Notes: generated from the sequence alone by a model not told the origin. A stretch of DNA of 64,000 bases from Anaerolineae bacterium (GCA_023382535.1 JAHDWA010000037.1:41503-105502), one strand, 5' to 3'; shown: positions 54,193 through 63,132, numbered from the stretch's first letter. Made by a program: numbers and translations.

Positions 54193-54222
54193 CTGGTTCC
54201 CAAACCTGAATTTGGGAACCAG
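54193..54222. repeat. Perfect 12-bp stem-loop, GTTCCCA family
   Basis: CTGGTTCCCAAA and TTTGGGAACCAG surround a 6-nt loop directly after the kinase gene. It could end its transcript, though no T-run follows. Confidence 0.85.
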
Positions 54223-54359
54223 AGGACTGAAGCCTCTAACCAAATCCATATCTTCTTTTTATCCCCTTCTATTTCCCAACCGGATTCAAACCTGGCTGGT
54301 GTATCATAAGGATAGGGTACAATTGTATCCAAAACGCTTCTTGAGCACCTTAAAACACC

Positions 54360-54581
54360 ATGACCAGACTTCGCAACCCATTACCAGAACCAATCAGGCA
54401 TCAACTGGCGCTGACTCTCGGCCTTATCGAACTGTCCCTCGTCCAGGAGGAAAAATTGTATCGCGAGGACCTGCTGCACCTCCGCACAGAAATCCTAAAA
54501 CTGTATGACCTCCTAAGGCGTTATCCTGAAATCCAGGATGATGGGTCAGAGGATAACTCCGCGGTTGCATTCCAGGGTTGA
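54360..54581 (+). CDS. Small helical protein of unknown function
   Basis: 73 residues: MTRLRNPLPEPIRHQLALTL, then LIELSLVQEEKLYREDLLHLRTEILKLYDLLRRYPEIQ, likely two helices with heptad spacing of Leu. Not recognised. No strong Shine-Dalgarno. It follows the hybrid kinase in the same direction and could be a partner, but expression is unproven. Confidence 0.45.
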   Translation: MTRLRNPLPEPIRHQLALTLGLIELSLVQEEKLYREDLLHLRTEILKLYDLLRRYPEIQDDGSEDNSAVAFQG

Positions 54582-54599
54582 GTACGTTGGCAGCCTGGG

Positions 54600-55388
54600 T
54601 TATTTTAACCAATCTCCAGGGGAGATAATATCCTGGGGAGTGAAGCCCAGTTTGGCCAGCGTCGGCTGCAGCCAATCGAGCCGGGCAATGACAAACAGGT
54701 GATGGGCATCGGAGCCAAAATAAAATTTAGCTCCGGCCGCCCTGGCCGCCTGCAAACCTCTGGCGTACTTTTGCCAAAACACCTCGCCCTGATGTTCAGC
54801 CATCAGGTGGATACCCATCCCTATTTCAACGGCCGTGCCATGATCTTTGGCAACCTGGCCCAGTTCCGCAAAGTGATCTTCAGTCCACGCAGTCAAGAAC
54901 TCGGCGGGAGTGAAGCCCCAACGCGATGAGGCGTTTTGGATGCTGATAACCCAGGGGTGAGCCAGGCCATGCACCAGTGGATTTTTGGCCGCGTTAAGCA
55001 GCGCCTGGTGTTGATGGGCCACAAAAGCGGCGCTGCCCGCCGGAGGTCGCTCGACCCAGCGTTGTTTGAAGTGGTGCGGGCCGGCCAATACAAAATCAAG
55101 CTGGGCCGCTTCCGCCGGAGTGAGCTTGATCGTTCCGGCAGTATCCAGCACGCACAATTCTGCCCCGATTAAAACAGCCATCCCCGGCGGCGTTTTTTTG
55201 ACAACTTCCTGCCGCAAATTCCGAAAGACTTTGAAATTTGTATCCAGAAAGTAGTGATTAGCCAGCCCCACCGTCCAGACCCCGTTTTTTGCCGCCGTTT
55301 TGAGCATCGCCGGCAGCGTAGCCCGCCAGTGAGCATCGGGTGAATGAGGCCGGGTATGAACATGGAGGTCGTGGAAATGAAAGTCCAT
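54600..55388 (-). CDS. PHP-domain phosphoesterase-like protein
   Basis: 262 residues. DLHVHTRPHSPDAHW near the start, then GVWTVGLANHYFLDT, IGAELCVLD, HGLAHPWV and FGSDAHH supply the His/Asp/Glu metal ligands of the PHP fold (histidinol-phosphatase-like, DNA-polymerase PHP). The start is put at 55388 (MDFHFHDLH) rather than 55460. Substrate unknown. Last gene of the six-gene minus operon; 5 nt after the membrane glycosyltransferase. Confidence 0.85.
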   Translation of the reverse strand: MDFHFHDLHVHTRPHSPDAHWRATLPAMLKTAAKNGVWTVGLANHYFLDTNFKVFRNLRQEVVKKTPPGMAVLIGAELCVLDTAGTIKLTPAEAAQLDFVLAGPHHFKQRWVERPPAGSAAFVAHQHQALLNAAKNPLVHGLAHPWVISIQNASSRWGFTPAEFLTAWTEDHFAELGQVAKDHGTAVEIGMGIHLMAEHQGEVFWQKYARGLQAARAAGAKFYFGSDAHHLFVIARLDWLQPTLAKLGFTPQDIISPGDWLK

Positions 55389-55393
55389 TGATC

Positions 55394-57469
55394 TTACTTC
55401 AGAAGTTCTTCGGATTTTGCCTGTATCCAGCCGGCGGCCACACTTTGGCCCAGCAGCCACCAGACCAGCAGAGGTGTTGCCTGCAAGATGAGCCGCTCGG
55501 CGGAGTTGTTGAGATGATCCAGAAAAGGATCAAACCGGCTGAACACAAAAGAAATGCTGATAAACCCCAAATAGCCTGCTATCGGCAAAATCAGCCAACC
55601 CAGGGGGGCCGACATAACTCGTTGTCTCCGGCTCAAAAGAATTAAACCGGCAAACAACCAGACGAAGTTCCAGTAAGGATGCAACAGGCGGGTGAGCACG
55701 TGCCAGCCAATCAGCGGCAGCCGGGGTAGATTAGTCCAAAAAGTAGCGAGAGTCAAGGGTAAAAAGGTAAAACGGTAGGTCCCGAACAGGATCAGAAAAA
55801 GCTGCCACAGGAGGGGTATCGCCAGGGCAGGGGTGATATAAAGCAGAAAATAAACAACGGCTTCATACCGCGAGAGTTGTTTTCGCTTGAGTTGCAACCC
55901 CAATGCCACTCCCAGCGACAGACTGACTCCTAGCCACCACAACCAGCCTTCGTTCTTGAGCCAGGGAAGGAGGGCGGTGGAGAGGGACAGAAGGAGCAGA
56001 GGAGCAGGGGGGCAGGGGAGCAGGGAGGGTTGTTTTCGAGACGGAAATTTTTTGATTAATTCAAACAATAACAAGAATGATAAAAATACTAAGGCCGCTA
56101 AGGGTATATCGGCCAGGCCGCTGGGGGCGGGACGTTCCAGGCGGGGCACAGTCGCCAGGAGGGCGGTAAAACCGGTAGCAGCGGCGGGTGAGACGAGCAA
56201 ACGAGTGGCGTGGTAAAAGAGCAGCAGTAAAGCAGCATAAAACAGGAGTGAAATCAAATTAATCGCCGGCTCGTAGATTTGCCCCAGCCAGGTGTAAAAC
56301 CAGGCTTCGACCAGAGGCAGCATTAAAGGATAATCCTGGTTGGTCGGCAGGCGGGCCGGGTTGTGATATGCAGTAGGCGAGAGGGTTTGATCAATAAAGA
56401 CAGCTCTGGCCTTGCTGGCCCAGTTAACCCAGGCATCCCAATCGGCGAGAGGGCTGGCCCAGGTGGCGAAGGCGACAAGGCTAACCTGGAGCAGGATGAA
56501 GGCCAGGAAGAGGGAATAGAGAGAGGCGGGGAGGCGAGGAAAGGAGAGCAGAGGGGCAGGGGGGCAGGGGGGCAAGGGGAGAGAGTGAAAGATTTTCCGA
56601 TGGATAGAGAACCAGAGCAAGCCGCCAAGTAAACTTAAACCGGAGACGGCGGCTGTCAGCGACAGGCCGGCCCACAATAAGATAAACACGCCCAGCGAAG
56701 TTAGCCCACAACCCAGCAGCCAGCCCGTGGCCAGGCGGCGAGGCCAGGAGGAAGACCCTCCGCTGCGGTTTGCCCCGGACAAGACGTCACCCCACAGCCA
56801 GATAGAGAGAATCGCTCCCAGCGTTCGCAATAACAAACCAAATGGAGTCAGGGAGGGGGCAAAGTTAGAGGGTGGGAAAGCGGGTGGTTTCGGGCTTCGA
56901 GTTTCAATAAAAATAAGCCGGGTATCGGCGTCAAAAGTCTGAGTTGGGCCGGAGATTGGCGGCCGGGAAAAGCCATCGGCCAAAACAGCGGAGGCATGGT
57001 ATTTGTGGGCCAGGGCCAGAATATTGGCTTCAGTAAGGTCGGTAAAAATCCACCAGGCCGGGTAGCGGGTCTGGGGAACCGGGGCCGCCCACCAGACGGT
57101 GCGCGGGTACAAATGGTAGAGGGCGCGGTGGTAGAGAACATAAGCCGGGTCGCCGTAGGTTCGGGGGCTGGCGGTAAACAGCAGCAGAGTCGTGTCAGGG
57201 GCCGTGTTTTGCTCGACCCAGGCCAGCAAATCATAGCTGGCTGCTCCGTAGGCCAGGCGATTGGCGTCTTGCGTGTCTATCTGGGCCAAGACCCCGAGTT
57301 GGCGCAGAAAGTCGAGGCGAGCCGGCAGGTAGTTGAGCTGGCCGGCAGTGATCAGCAGCAGGGCTAACCAGGGAAACAAATTTTGGATTTTGGACTGCCC
57401 TACCGGGCGTGGATTTTCGATTTTGGATTTTAGGTTCAAGGTAAAGGTTCCGGCGGTCAGTAGGCTCAA
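55394..57469 (-). CDS. Multi-pass membrane protein, GT-C glycosyltransferase-like
   Basis: About 691 residues with some 15 hydrophobic segments. NPARLPTNQDYPLMLPLVEAWFYTWLG and ASPLADWDAWVNWASKARAVF resemble the catalytic loop of GT-C enzymes, but the family is not certain. Two in-frame repeat stretches (LPLPPCPPAPLLSF and PSLLPCPPAPLLL) and a NLKSKIEN repeat peptide near the N-terminus break the usual pattern. Start is a TTG after AAGGGCG of moderate quality. Follows the ArnT-like gene by 15 nt. Confidence 0.65.
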   Translation of the reverse strand: MSLLTAGTFTLNLKSKIENPRPVGQSKIQNLFPWLALLLITAGQLNYLPARLDFLRQLGVLAQIDTQDANRLAYGAASYDLLAWVEQNTAPDTTLLLFTASPRTYGDPAYVLYHRALYHLYPRTVWWAAPVPQTRYPAWWIFTDLTEANILALAHKYHASAVLADGFSRPPISGPTQTFDADTRLIFIETRSPKPPAFPPSNFAPSLTPFGLLLRTLGAILSIWLWGDVLSGANRSGGSSSWPRRLATGWLLGCGLTSLGVFILLWAGLSLTAAVSGLSLLGGLLWFSIHRKIFHSLPLPPCPPAPLLSFPRLPASLYSLFLAFILLQVSLVAFATWASPLADWDAWVNWASKARAVFIDQTLSPTAYHNPARLPTNQDYPLMLPLVEAWFYTWLGQIYEPAINLISLLFYAALLLLFYHATRLLVSPAAATGFTALLATVPRLERPAPSGLADIPLAALVFLSFLLLFELIKKFPSRKQPSLLPCPPAPLLLLSLSTALLPWLKNEGWLWWLGVSLSLGVALGLQLKRKQLSRYEAVVYFLLYITPALAIPLLWQLFLILFGTYRFTFLPLTLATFWTNLPRLPLIGWHVLTRLLHPYWNFVWLFAGLILLSRRQRVMSAPLGWLILPIAGYLGFISISFVFSRFDPFLDHLNNSAERLILQATPLLVWWLLGQSVAAGWIQAKSEELLK
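55990..56030. repeat. In-frame GGAGCAGGGGGGCAG repeat in membrane gene
   Basis: Tandem GGAGCAGGGG units on the plus strand, in frame as PSLLPCPPAPLLL of the minus-strand protein. Confidence 0.75.
56524..56586. repeat. In-frame GGGGCAGGGGGGCAG repeat in membrane gene
   Basis: GGGGCAGGGGGGCAGGGGGG units code for SLPLPPCPPAPLLSF. Same family as at 21181 and 55990. Confidence 0.75.
57380..57434. repeat. AAATCGTAAATC-family copy near the start of 55394-57469
   Basis: ATTTTGGATTTTGGAC, CTACCGGGCG and ATTTTCGATTTTGGATTT, giving the NLKSKIENPRPVGQSKIQN stretch just after the TTG start. Confidence 0.8.
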
Positions 57470-57484
57470 AGGGAGGCTTCGCCC

Positions 57485-59167
57485 TTACCGGTCGGCGCTC
57501 AATTGGTATATTTCCATCCGCCCATAGCTGGCATCATCCACCCGGCCGACAAGTCTGGCTTGTCGCTCCGCTAAATAGGCCCGGATAGCCAGGCCGAGTT
57601 GGTGCAAGGGGTGATCGGGGATGGTCGTTTCGGCTAAAAAGTCGAGCATGATTTGGTCCAGTAAGATAACCTGGGGCGGGTCGGCCTGGACGGCCTGGGC
57701 AAACGAAAGCGGCTGGGGCACGTAGTGGGGGTTAGTCCAAAAAACAGGAACTAAAATGCTTTGATAAGTCCGGCTGTGTTGGGCCAGACCCAGCCAGTAA
57801 TGCTGCAAGCCCAGCACTCGACTCTGGGGCGGCAGTTGAGCCGCTACGGCCTGGCTAAAAACATGGTATGGCGTCGTCTGCTGCGTCCAAAGCTGGAGCC
57901 GGGCATTGGTAAAAATGCCTTCAGCCAGGGCCAAAAGAAACAGCAGGCTGAGGACAGGCCGCCACCAGCGCCGGGGAGCCGGCGCCTGCCCGGCGTGAAT
58001 AAAGCCAGCGGCAGTAGTTAGAGCAAACAGCGGCCAGAGGGTAGCTAGATAGCTGAAGGTTTTGAAGGAGAGCAGCAGAGCAAACAGGCTGCCCAGGGTA
58101 GTTAAAACGGCCACTAAAATGCGGGATGAAAGAACGGGGGTTGGGGGTTGGGGGTTGGGGGTCAGCAAGCGTTGACTGTTAACACCTATCCAGGCTAAAC
58201 TCAAGCTAACGCCTACCAGCCACAGCCACGCCCCAAAAGATTGCTTGGACCCGTTCAAAATCGGATCGTAGCGTTCGACTTCATTGAGCAGGTTGATGAG
58301 GTAAAAACGGCCATCGAGCAGGCCGAAGCGGTCGGCGTAGTTGCGATTCTGTCCCAGAAAGTCGCTCCAACCGGAAGCAACAAAAATAAACCAGGGGGTC
58401 AAAGCCAGGCCGAAACCGAGGATGGCGACAAGCGCCGGCTTGACCGCCGGCCAACCCAGTACCCAAAACGCCGCCAGCAGCAGCGCCGGCAGCCAAAAAG
58501 CGCCGTAGACATGGCTGAGAGCGGCGAGACCGGTGAGGAGACCGATGGAGAAAAAATGATGTGAAGCGTGAAGCGTGAAGCGTGAAGCGTGAAGCGTAGT
58601 GCGTGGTGGGTGGTGGGTCATCCTGGTCGTCGGTCGTCGGTCGGCGGTCAGGGTATGAACGAGAATGAGTAAGGCTCCCAGACCAAACACAGGCACGGCG
58701 CTGTCGTAGCGGACAATGCGGGCCACATCGGCCAGAGGGATGCCGCTGGCCAGGTGAGGAAAGGGGCCGGCGATACGCCAGGTAACCAAAATGGCAACGG
58801 CGAGCGTGCCATGCCAGGGCGAAAACAGTTTGGTGCCGAGACGATGGGTCAAAGCCAGGGTGAGGGTCATAAGCGCCAGGGGGACAAGCCGGGCTTGAAA
58901 AAGCCCCAATCCGAACAGGTGCAATGCGCCGCCGGCCAGAAGCGGAAAGAGAGGCATGAAGCCGTAGTAATGGCGCTCCATGCCGTAAAACCCGGCAAAG
59001 AGGTCCGTGCCAAAACGGCCTTCGGCCCAGAAGGTGTAACCCGGCGCAGCCTGCCAGGACTCGTCCTCGTGGATTTTGGGAAAACGGTCGAGGTTGGTTA
59101 AGCCGGTGGTCCAGAAGTAGAGAAGGAGGGCCAGGGAGAAGAGGTAAGGCGTGAAGCGTGAAGACAT
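57485..59167 (-). CDS. ArnT/PMT-like membrane glycosyltransferase
   Basis: 560 residues with ~11 membrane helices and a soluble C-terminal domain. NLDRFPKIHEDESWQAAPGYTFWAEGRFGTDLFAG carries the Asp-Glu loop of GT39/GT83 enzymes, and FKTFSYLATLWPLFALTTAAGF lies in the later helical bundle. Likely transfers a polyprenyl-phosphate-linked sugar to an exported acceptor. Two repeat stretches are in frame: LTPNPQPPTPV (58134) and TTRMTHHPPRTTLHASRFTL (58561). Start at ATG 59167 is 1 nt after the P450 stop. Confidence 0.78.
   Translation of the reverse strand: MSSRFTPYLFSLALLLYFWTTGLTNLDRFPKIHEDESWQAAPGYTFWAEGRFGTDLFAGFYGMERHYYGFMPLFPLLAGGALHLFGLGLFQARLVPLALMTLTLALTHRLGTKLFSPWHGTLAVAILVTWRIAGPFPHLASGIPLADVARIVRYDSAVPVFGLGALLILVHTLTADRRPTTRMTHHPPRTTLHASRFTLHASHHFFSIGLLTGLAALSHVYGAFWLPALLLAAFWVLGWPAVKPALVAILGFGLALTPWFIFVASGWSDFLGQNRNYADRFGLLDGRFYLINLLNEVERYDPILNGSKQSFGAWLWLVGVSLSLAWIGVNSQRLLTPNPQPPTPVLSSRILVAVLTTLGSLFALLLSFKTFSYLATLWPLFALTTAAGFIHAGQAPAPRRWWRPVLSLLFLLALAEGIFTNARLQLWTQQTTPYHVFSQAVAAQLPPQSRVLGLQHYWLGLAQHSRTYQSILVPVFWTNPHYVPQPLSFAQAVQADPPQVILLDQIMLDFLAETTIPDHPLHQLGLAIRAYLAERQARLVGRVDDASYGRMEIYQLSADR
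58134..58164. repeat. In-frame GGGGGTTGGGGGTTG repeat
   Basis: Tandem GGGGGTT units, coding for the LTPNPQPPTPV stretch of the minus-strand protein. Confidence 0.8.
58561..58650. repeat. In-frame GTGAAGCGTGAAGC repeat cluster
   Basis: Five GAAGCGT units, then GCGTGGTGGGTGGTGGG and GTCGTCGGTCGTCGG units. Codes for a His/Arg/Thr-rich loop. A further GTGAAGCGTGAAG copy lies at the gene start (59150). Confidence 0.85.
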
Positions 59168-59168
59168 A

Positions 59169-60530
59169 CTAATGCAAGTTGACCTGCATCGGCACACGAC
59201 CTTTGCAACCGAGTGTCGCCAACGGATTGGCCTCCACCTGAAATCCTGGCGGCAATTGCAGGCAATATCGCTGGGCGATGGTGGCCAGCAACAATCGCGC
59301 TTCCATCATGGCAAAGCTGTTGCCGATACAAATGCGCGGCCCACCGCCAAAGGGGAAATAGGCAAAGCGAGGCAGGCGTTTCTCCAACGTTTCGCCGGAG
59401 GCATCGGGGGCAAAGCGTTCGGGCCAAAATTGCTCCGGCTGGTCGTAATAAGCAGGATGACGGTGGACGGCATAAGGCGTAATCGAGACAATCGCTCCTT
59501 TGGGGATACGGTAACCGCCAAGTTCAATCTCGGTTAAAGACTGGCGAAGCATGACCCAGGCGGGCGGATAGAGACGCATGACCTCTTTCACAATAAGCTC
59601 AGTATAGGGCAGATTGGCTAAATCAGCCAGGGTGGGGAGGCGGCCGGCTAAGACCTGTCCCAACTCAGAATGTAGTTTAGTCTCGACAGCCGGATGTTGG
59701 GCTAACAACACCCACGTCCAGGTTAGAGCCAGGGCAGTCGTCTCGTGGCCGGCAATAAACATGGTCATTACCTCATCGCGTACTTGCAGGTTGCTCATCC
59801 GTTCGCCAGTTTCTTCATCTACCGCCAATAGGAACATCGAAAGCAAATCCCCTGCATCTCCCCCTGACCGGCGGCGCTCCTCGATCAGGCGATAAACAAT
59901 AGCGTCCAGTTTGGCCGCGGCATGAGCTTTACGCCGGTTAACCACGATTGGCAGCCACTCCGGCGACATAGCTTTGAGCGGGTGCATGGCCTGCTCGGTG
60001 ACAGCCAGGCCAAGTTCCGCCATTGCTGTCCTGATAGCATCGGCGGCTGGAGTGATTTTGACCTGGAACAGAGCATCCACCACAATCTGCAAGGTCAGAT
60101 CGCGCATCTCTTCATCAATATTGCACCACTGCCCGGTCTGCCAGGTATCAAGCATACACTGGGTGTGGCCGACCATCACTTCGGCGTAGGCTTGAATGCG
60201 TTTATGGTGAAAGGCCGGCTGAGCCAACCGCCGCTGCCGCTTCCAGAAATCGCCTTCGTTCAAAAATAGGCCATTGCCAAAGGATGACCTGAGTATCTTC
60301 TTGAAAATGGCCGGCTTTTGGAACTTATCAGCCTGTTTCACCAGCACTTCCTGGAGCAGATCAGGATTGTTGAGCAAAAAACCGGGTTGGTAGAACGGGC
60401 CGGGCAGGGTGACAAAATCGCCATAATGTCGGAGCATAGCCATAATGAAGCCGAGCGGATCATGCCGAAATTGGGCGGTAACGCCCAATGGTGAGATTGA
60501 TTTTGGGCCGGGGGGATAACGCGCACTCAT
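59169..60530 (-). CDS. Cytochrome P450
   Basis: 453 residues. Family motifs are complete: I-helix MTMFIAGHETTALALT, K-helix KEVMR (ExxR), and haem loop FPFGGGPRICIGNSFAMMEARL with thiolate Cys401. FWPERFAPD precedes it. No N-terminal membrane anchor, so it is a soluble bacterial type that needs a separate ferredoxin and reductase. Lies between the B12 radical SAM gene (3 nt upstream) and the ArnT-like gene, so substrate is probably a lipid or glycan precursor made by this operon; that is inference. Confidence 0.95.
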   Translation of the reverse strand: MSARYPPGPKSISPLGVTAQFRHDPLGFIMAMLRHYGDFVTLPGPFYQPGFLLNNPDLLQEVLVKQADKFQKPAIFKKILRSSFGNGLFLNEGDFWKRQRRLAQPAFHHKRIQAYAEVMVGHTQCMLDTWQTGQWCNIDEEMRDLTLQIVVDALFQVKITPAADAIRTAMAELGLAVTEQAMHPLKAMSPEWLPIVVNRRKAHAAAKLDAIVYRLIEERRRSGGDAGDLLSMFLLAVDEETGERMSNLQVRDEVMTMFIAGHETTALALTWTWVLLAQHPAVETKLHSELGQVLAGRLPTLADLANLPYTELIVKEVMRLYPPAWVMLRQSLTEIELGGYRIPKGAIVSITPYAVHRHPAYYDQPEQFWPERFAPDASGETLEKRLPRFAYFPFGGGPRICIGNSFAMMEARLLLATIAQRYCLQLPPGFQVEANPLATLGCKGRVPMQVNLH

Positions 60531-60533
60531 AAG

Positions 60534-61946
60534 TCACGAAAGCGCCTGGGCAGGCTTGAGCCACTCGACCAGCTTCCGCTCAAGGGGCAGGGCGTAGGCG
60601 CGCCGCTCGACCCGCCAGCGGGAGAGTTTTTGCAGCGGCCAGCGCAGAGGGCTGCGGTTGCCGCTGTAGGCAAAGCGTTGGTAAAATTTGAAGTGTTCGA
60701 TTTCGCGCTTTTGAGCCTCGCTGAGCCAGTCGTTGCCGGAGCCGATATAGTCAAAATCGGCCCATTCCTCCAAGGAGACCGGGAAGCGATAATTCTGTGC
60801 CCTGAGCCGCTCGGCAATGGGATTGCCGGGGTAAGGCTTGAAGTAAAAAACGGCCAGCTCAAAACTGCTGCTCATCGCTCGCAGCTCGCGGGCCACCCGC
60901 AGCGACTCGGCCACGCTCGCCGGCGGCTCATCGGGAAAACCGACGATGACATTGATAATCGCGCCAATGTTATGGCGCACAAGCTTTTCGGCGGTAAGCC
61001 ACATGTCTTCGACTTTGATATCTTTCTGAATCCGGTCAATCGTTTCTTGGGAGCCGGCCTCCATCCCGATCATGACCCGGCGCAGGCCGGAGCGTTTGCA
61101 CAGGGCGAAGGTGGCATCGTCAAGGCGGCGGCCCTGATCGGCCCGGAGGGTGCCGGTCCAGCTAAATTGCAGCCCTTCGCGCAAAAAGCCTTCGGCCACC
61201 GTAGCCACCCGCTTCTGCTGGGTGAAATATGTTTCATCTTGCAGGTTCAAATCGGTAAAGTGATAGCGCCGCCACAGATTGGCAATTTCGCCGACCATCC
61301 GCTCCGGGGTGTAACCGTACCAGCCCCGGTTGTAGACCGCCGGGTCGGCGCAGAAGTTGCAGCGAAAGCGGCAGCCCTGCGAGGAAATGTAATCAAGCTG
61401 GCGCTGGCCTTTGAGTTTAAAATAATCCTCAACCGAAACAAAGCTGTAATCATGCCGGGGAAAGGTGTTGATGTCGCGCATGGGACGGGGAAGCGTGGTG
61501 CGTGCTGCGTGGTGCGTAGAGGGGTTGAGAGCGCAGCCGAGGGTACCTTCAAGAGATTCTTTGGCAGCCAGGCGATCCACAATTTCGGCAAAGGTTTCCT
61601 CACCCTGGCCGATTACGGCGGCAGTCACAGCCGGCTCGCCGGCGCACATTTCGGGGAAAAGAGAGGGATGCCAGCCGCCCCAGATCACCGGCAAATCGGG
61701 CCGGCGAACGCGCGCGGCGCGGGTTACTTCCAGGGCGTCCCGCAAAGGAGCGCCGGTTAAAACAGTCACCCCCAGGCAGAGAGCGCCGTCAAGCTGGTTG
61801 AGCAAAGTTTCGGTGTCGTGCAGCCGGCCGTCTACGATGACGACTTCGTATTTATCTCGATCCAGGGCCGAAGCCAGGGCGATCAAAGCCAGGGGCATCG
61901 TCCAAAAGACGGCGCGGGGATTGTAGAGAACAACTTTATGGCGCAT
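60534..61946 (-). CDS. B12-binding-type radical SAM protein
   Basis: 470 residues. Residues ~1-150 form a Rossmann domain like cobalamin-binding domains of this class (VVLYNPRAVFWTMPLALIALASAL, VIVDGRL, IWGGWHPSLFPE). SSQGCRFRCNFCADP supplies the three Cys of the 4Fe-4S radical SAM site, then GMEAGSQETIDRI and IVGFPDEP. Start ATG 61946 has GGAG 6 nt upstream. A repeat-coded NPSTHHAARTTLPRPM occurs between the two domains. Family members include methyltransferases and cyclases; the reaction is unknown. Confidence 0.88.
   Translation of the reverse strand: MRHKVVLYNPRAVFWTMPLALIALASALDRDKYEVVIVDGRLHDTETLLNQLDGALCLGVTVLTGAPLRDALEVTRAARVRRPDLPVIWGGWHPSLFPEMCAGEPAVTAAVIGQGEETFAEIVDRLAAKESLEGTLGCALNPSTHHAARTTLPRPMRDINTFPRHDYSFVSVEDYFKLKGQRQLDYISSQGCRFRCNFCADPAVYNRGWYGYTPERMVGEIANLWRRYHFTDLNLQDETYFTQQKRVATVAEGFLREGLQFSWTGTLRADQGRRLDDATFALCKRSGLRRVMIGMEAGSQETIDRIQKDIKVEDMWLTAEKLVRHNIGAIINVIVGFPDEPPASVAESLRVARELRAMSSSFELAVFYFKPYPGNPIAERLRAQNYRFPVSLEEWADFDYIGSGNDWLSEAQKREIEHFKFYQRFAYSGNRSPLRWPLQKLSRWRVERRAYALPLERKLVEWLKPAQALS
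61491..61522. repeat. In-frame GCGTGGTGCGTGCTGCG repeat
   Basis: GCGTGGTGCGTGCTGCGTGG units, in frame as STHHAARTTLPR of the radical SAM protein. Related to 58561 and 4570. Confidence 0.8.
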
Positions 61947-61954
61947 ATTCAACT

Positions 61955-62015
61955 CCTATCAAGGAGTAAGGAGTAGGAAGTAAGGAGTTAGGAGAAAAAT
62001 CCTACTCCCTACTCG
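61955..62015. repeat. AAGGAGTAAGGAGTAGG palindromic repeat
   Basis: AAGGAGTAAGGAGTAGG-type units face CCTACTCCCTACTCG-type units across an AAAAAT loop; the pairing runs on to about 62030, into the 3' end of the SPASM gene. It fills the gap between the two radical SAM genes. Confidence 0.8.
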
Positions 62016-63080
62016 CTACTCCCTACTTCCATTTACTATCTTCACCGTTGGGCGCAAATTGAGCGAACAGACACATTTGCGGCAAATCGAGTCGGTATCC
62101 ATATCCAAATTCTGGCGGAAGGCGATGGCCGAAGGGCTGTTCAGTAAGTCCGGCAGGGGCGTCTGGCGAATATTACCCAGCGCGTGATGGAAAAAGCAGG
62201 GCCGCACCGTGCCATCGGCCTCGACCACGGTCGAAACCCAGGGGGCGTTGCAGCGCACCGGCGGAAAGCCGGCCAGGCCGTAAAAGGCGGCGTAGTAATC
62301 ATAAATCCGGCGGATTTTGTCCGGCGCTTCGGCGATGTAGCGGCGGGCAAAATCGGCGGCGTAACCGGTAATCAGACTCTCGATGACAGCTTTTAGCTGG
62401 GGCAGTTGGCCGGCGTCGAGTTTGACCTCCTCGGCCCGCTCCTCGTCCCACAATTCGGGGCGGTTGAAGGCTTCGCTGGAAACGTCGGCGGGGAGGAAGC
62501 TGATCTGATCCAGGCCGATTTCGTGAGCGGCGTCAACGATGTTGGGCCAGTCGGTAAAATTGCGGCGCTGGATGACGCAGCGGGCCGAAATTGGGAACGC
62601 CGGATCAAGCGCCTTTACCGCGCGGACTCCGTCACGCAGCTTTTGGTAGGCGTTGGGAATGCGACGGATCGCGTTATGCACCGCCTCTGAACCATCCAAT
62701 GAGACAATCACTTCGTCGGTTTGGCCGACAATCTGGTCGGCGTACCGTTTCAGCAGCAGGCCGGTTGAGAGAATCGTGATTTTCATCCCCTCGGCCCGCA
62801 AAATATCGCCCAGGCGGAACAGGTTGGGGTTCATCAGGGCTTCGCCGCCGGACATGACCACCCACTGCGTCCCCAATTTTTTGAGCGACACCAACAAGGT
62901 TTGCACGTCGGCCTCGGTCAACTGCTGGGTGCTGCCGTTGCCTTTCCAGATGTCGCACATGACACATTGGCAGTTGCAGCCGCTGTGCGGCATCAATATG
63001 GCGACCGGCAGGGCATGAATTTTATGAGTTTTGAGCGTTAAATAACGCCGAAAGGCATCAATTCCAAAAGTTCGCGCCAT
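62016..63080 (-). CDS. SPASM-domain radical SAM protein
   Basis: 354 residues. PHSGCNCQCVMCDIWKG is the CxxxCxxC site, then VVMSGGEALMNPNLF and EVIVSLDGSEAVHNAIRR, typical of peptide- or small-molecule-modifying radical SAM proteins. C-terminal RCNAPWVSTVVEADGTVRPCFFHHALGNI and SICRKCVC give extra cluster Cys. Start at ATG 63080; upstream in-frame codons are repeat DNA. First gene of the operon, divergent from the GT87 gene. Confidence 0.88.
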   Translation of the reverse strand: MARTFGIDAFRRYLTLKTHKIHALPVAILMPHSGCNCQCVMCDIWKGNGSTQQLTEADVQTLLVSLKKLGTQWVVMSGGEALMNPNLFRLGDILRAEGMKITILSTGLLLKRYADQIVGQTDEVIVSLDGSEAVHNAIRRIPNAYQKLRDGVRAVKALDPAFPISARCVIQRRNFTDWPNIVDAAHEIGLDQISFLPADVSSEAFNRPELWDEERAEEVKLDAGQLPQLKAVIESLITGYAADFARRYIAEAPDKIRRIYDYYAAFYGLAGFPPVRCNAPWVSTVVEADGTVRPCFFHHALGNIRQTPLPDLLNSPSAIAFRQNLDMDTDSICRKCVCSLNLRPTVKIVNGSRE

Positions 63081-63091
63081 TAAGAACAGTC

Positions 63092-63118
63092 CACAGATTA
63101 CACAGATTTTACAGATTA
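63092..63118. repeat. CACAGATTACACAGATT repeat between divergent genes
   Basis: Tandem CACAGATTACACAGATTTTA units in the 52-bp gap; same family as at 2763. The promoters of both divergent genes must lie in or close to it. Confidence 0.8.
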
Positions 63119-63132
63119 GATAAAATGATACG

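Noticed and set aside
58561..58650. CRISPR-like array
   Set aside because: Units of 6-7 bp are contiguous without spacers and lie in a coding frame; no cas genes.
60630..61760. Plus-strand ORF of 376 codons over the radical SAM gene
   Set aside because: Antisense to a gene with complete radical SAM motifs.
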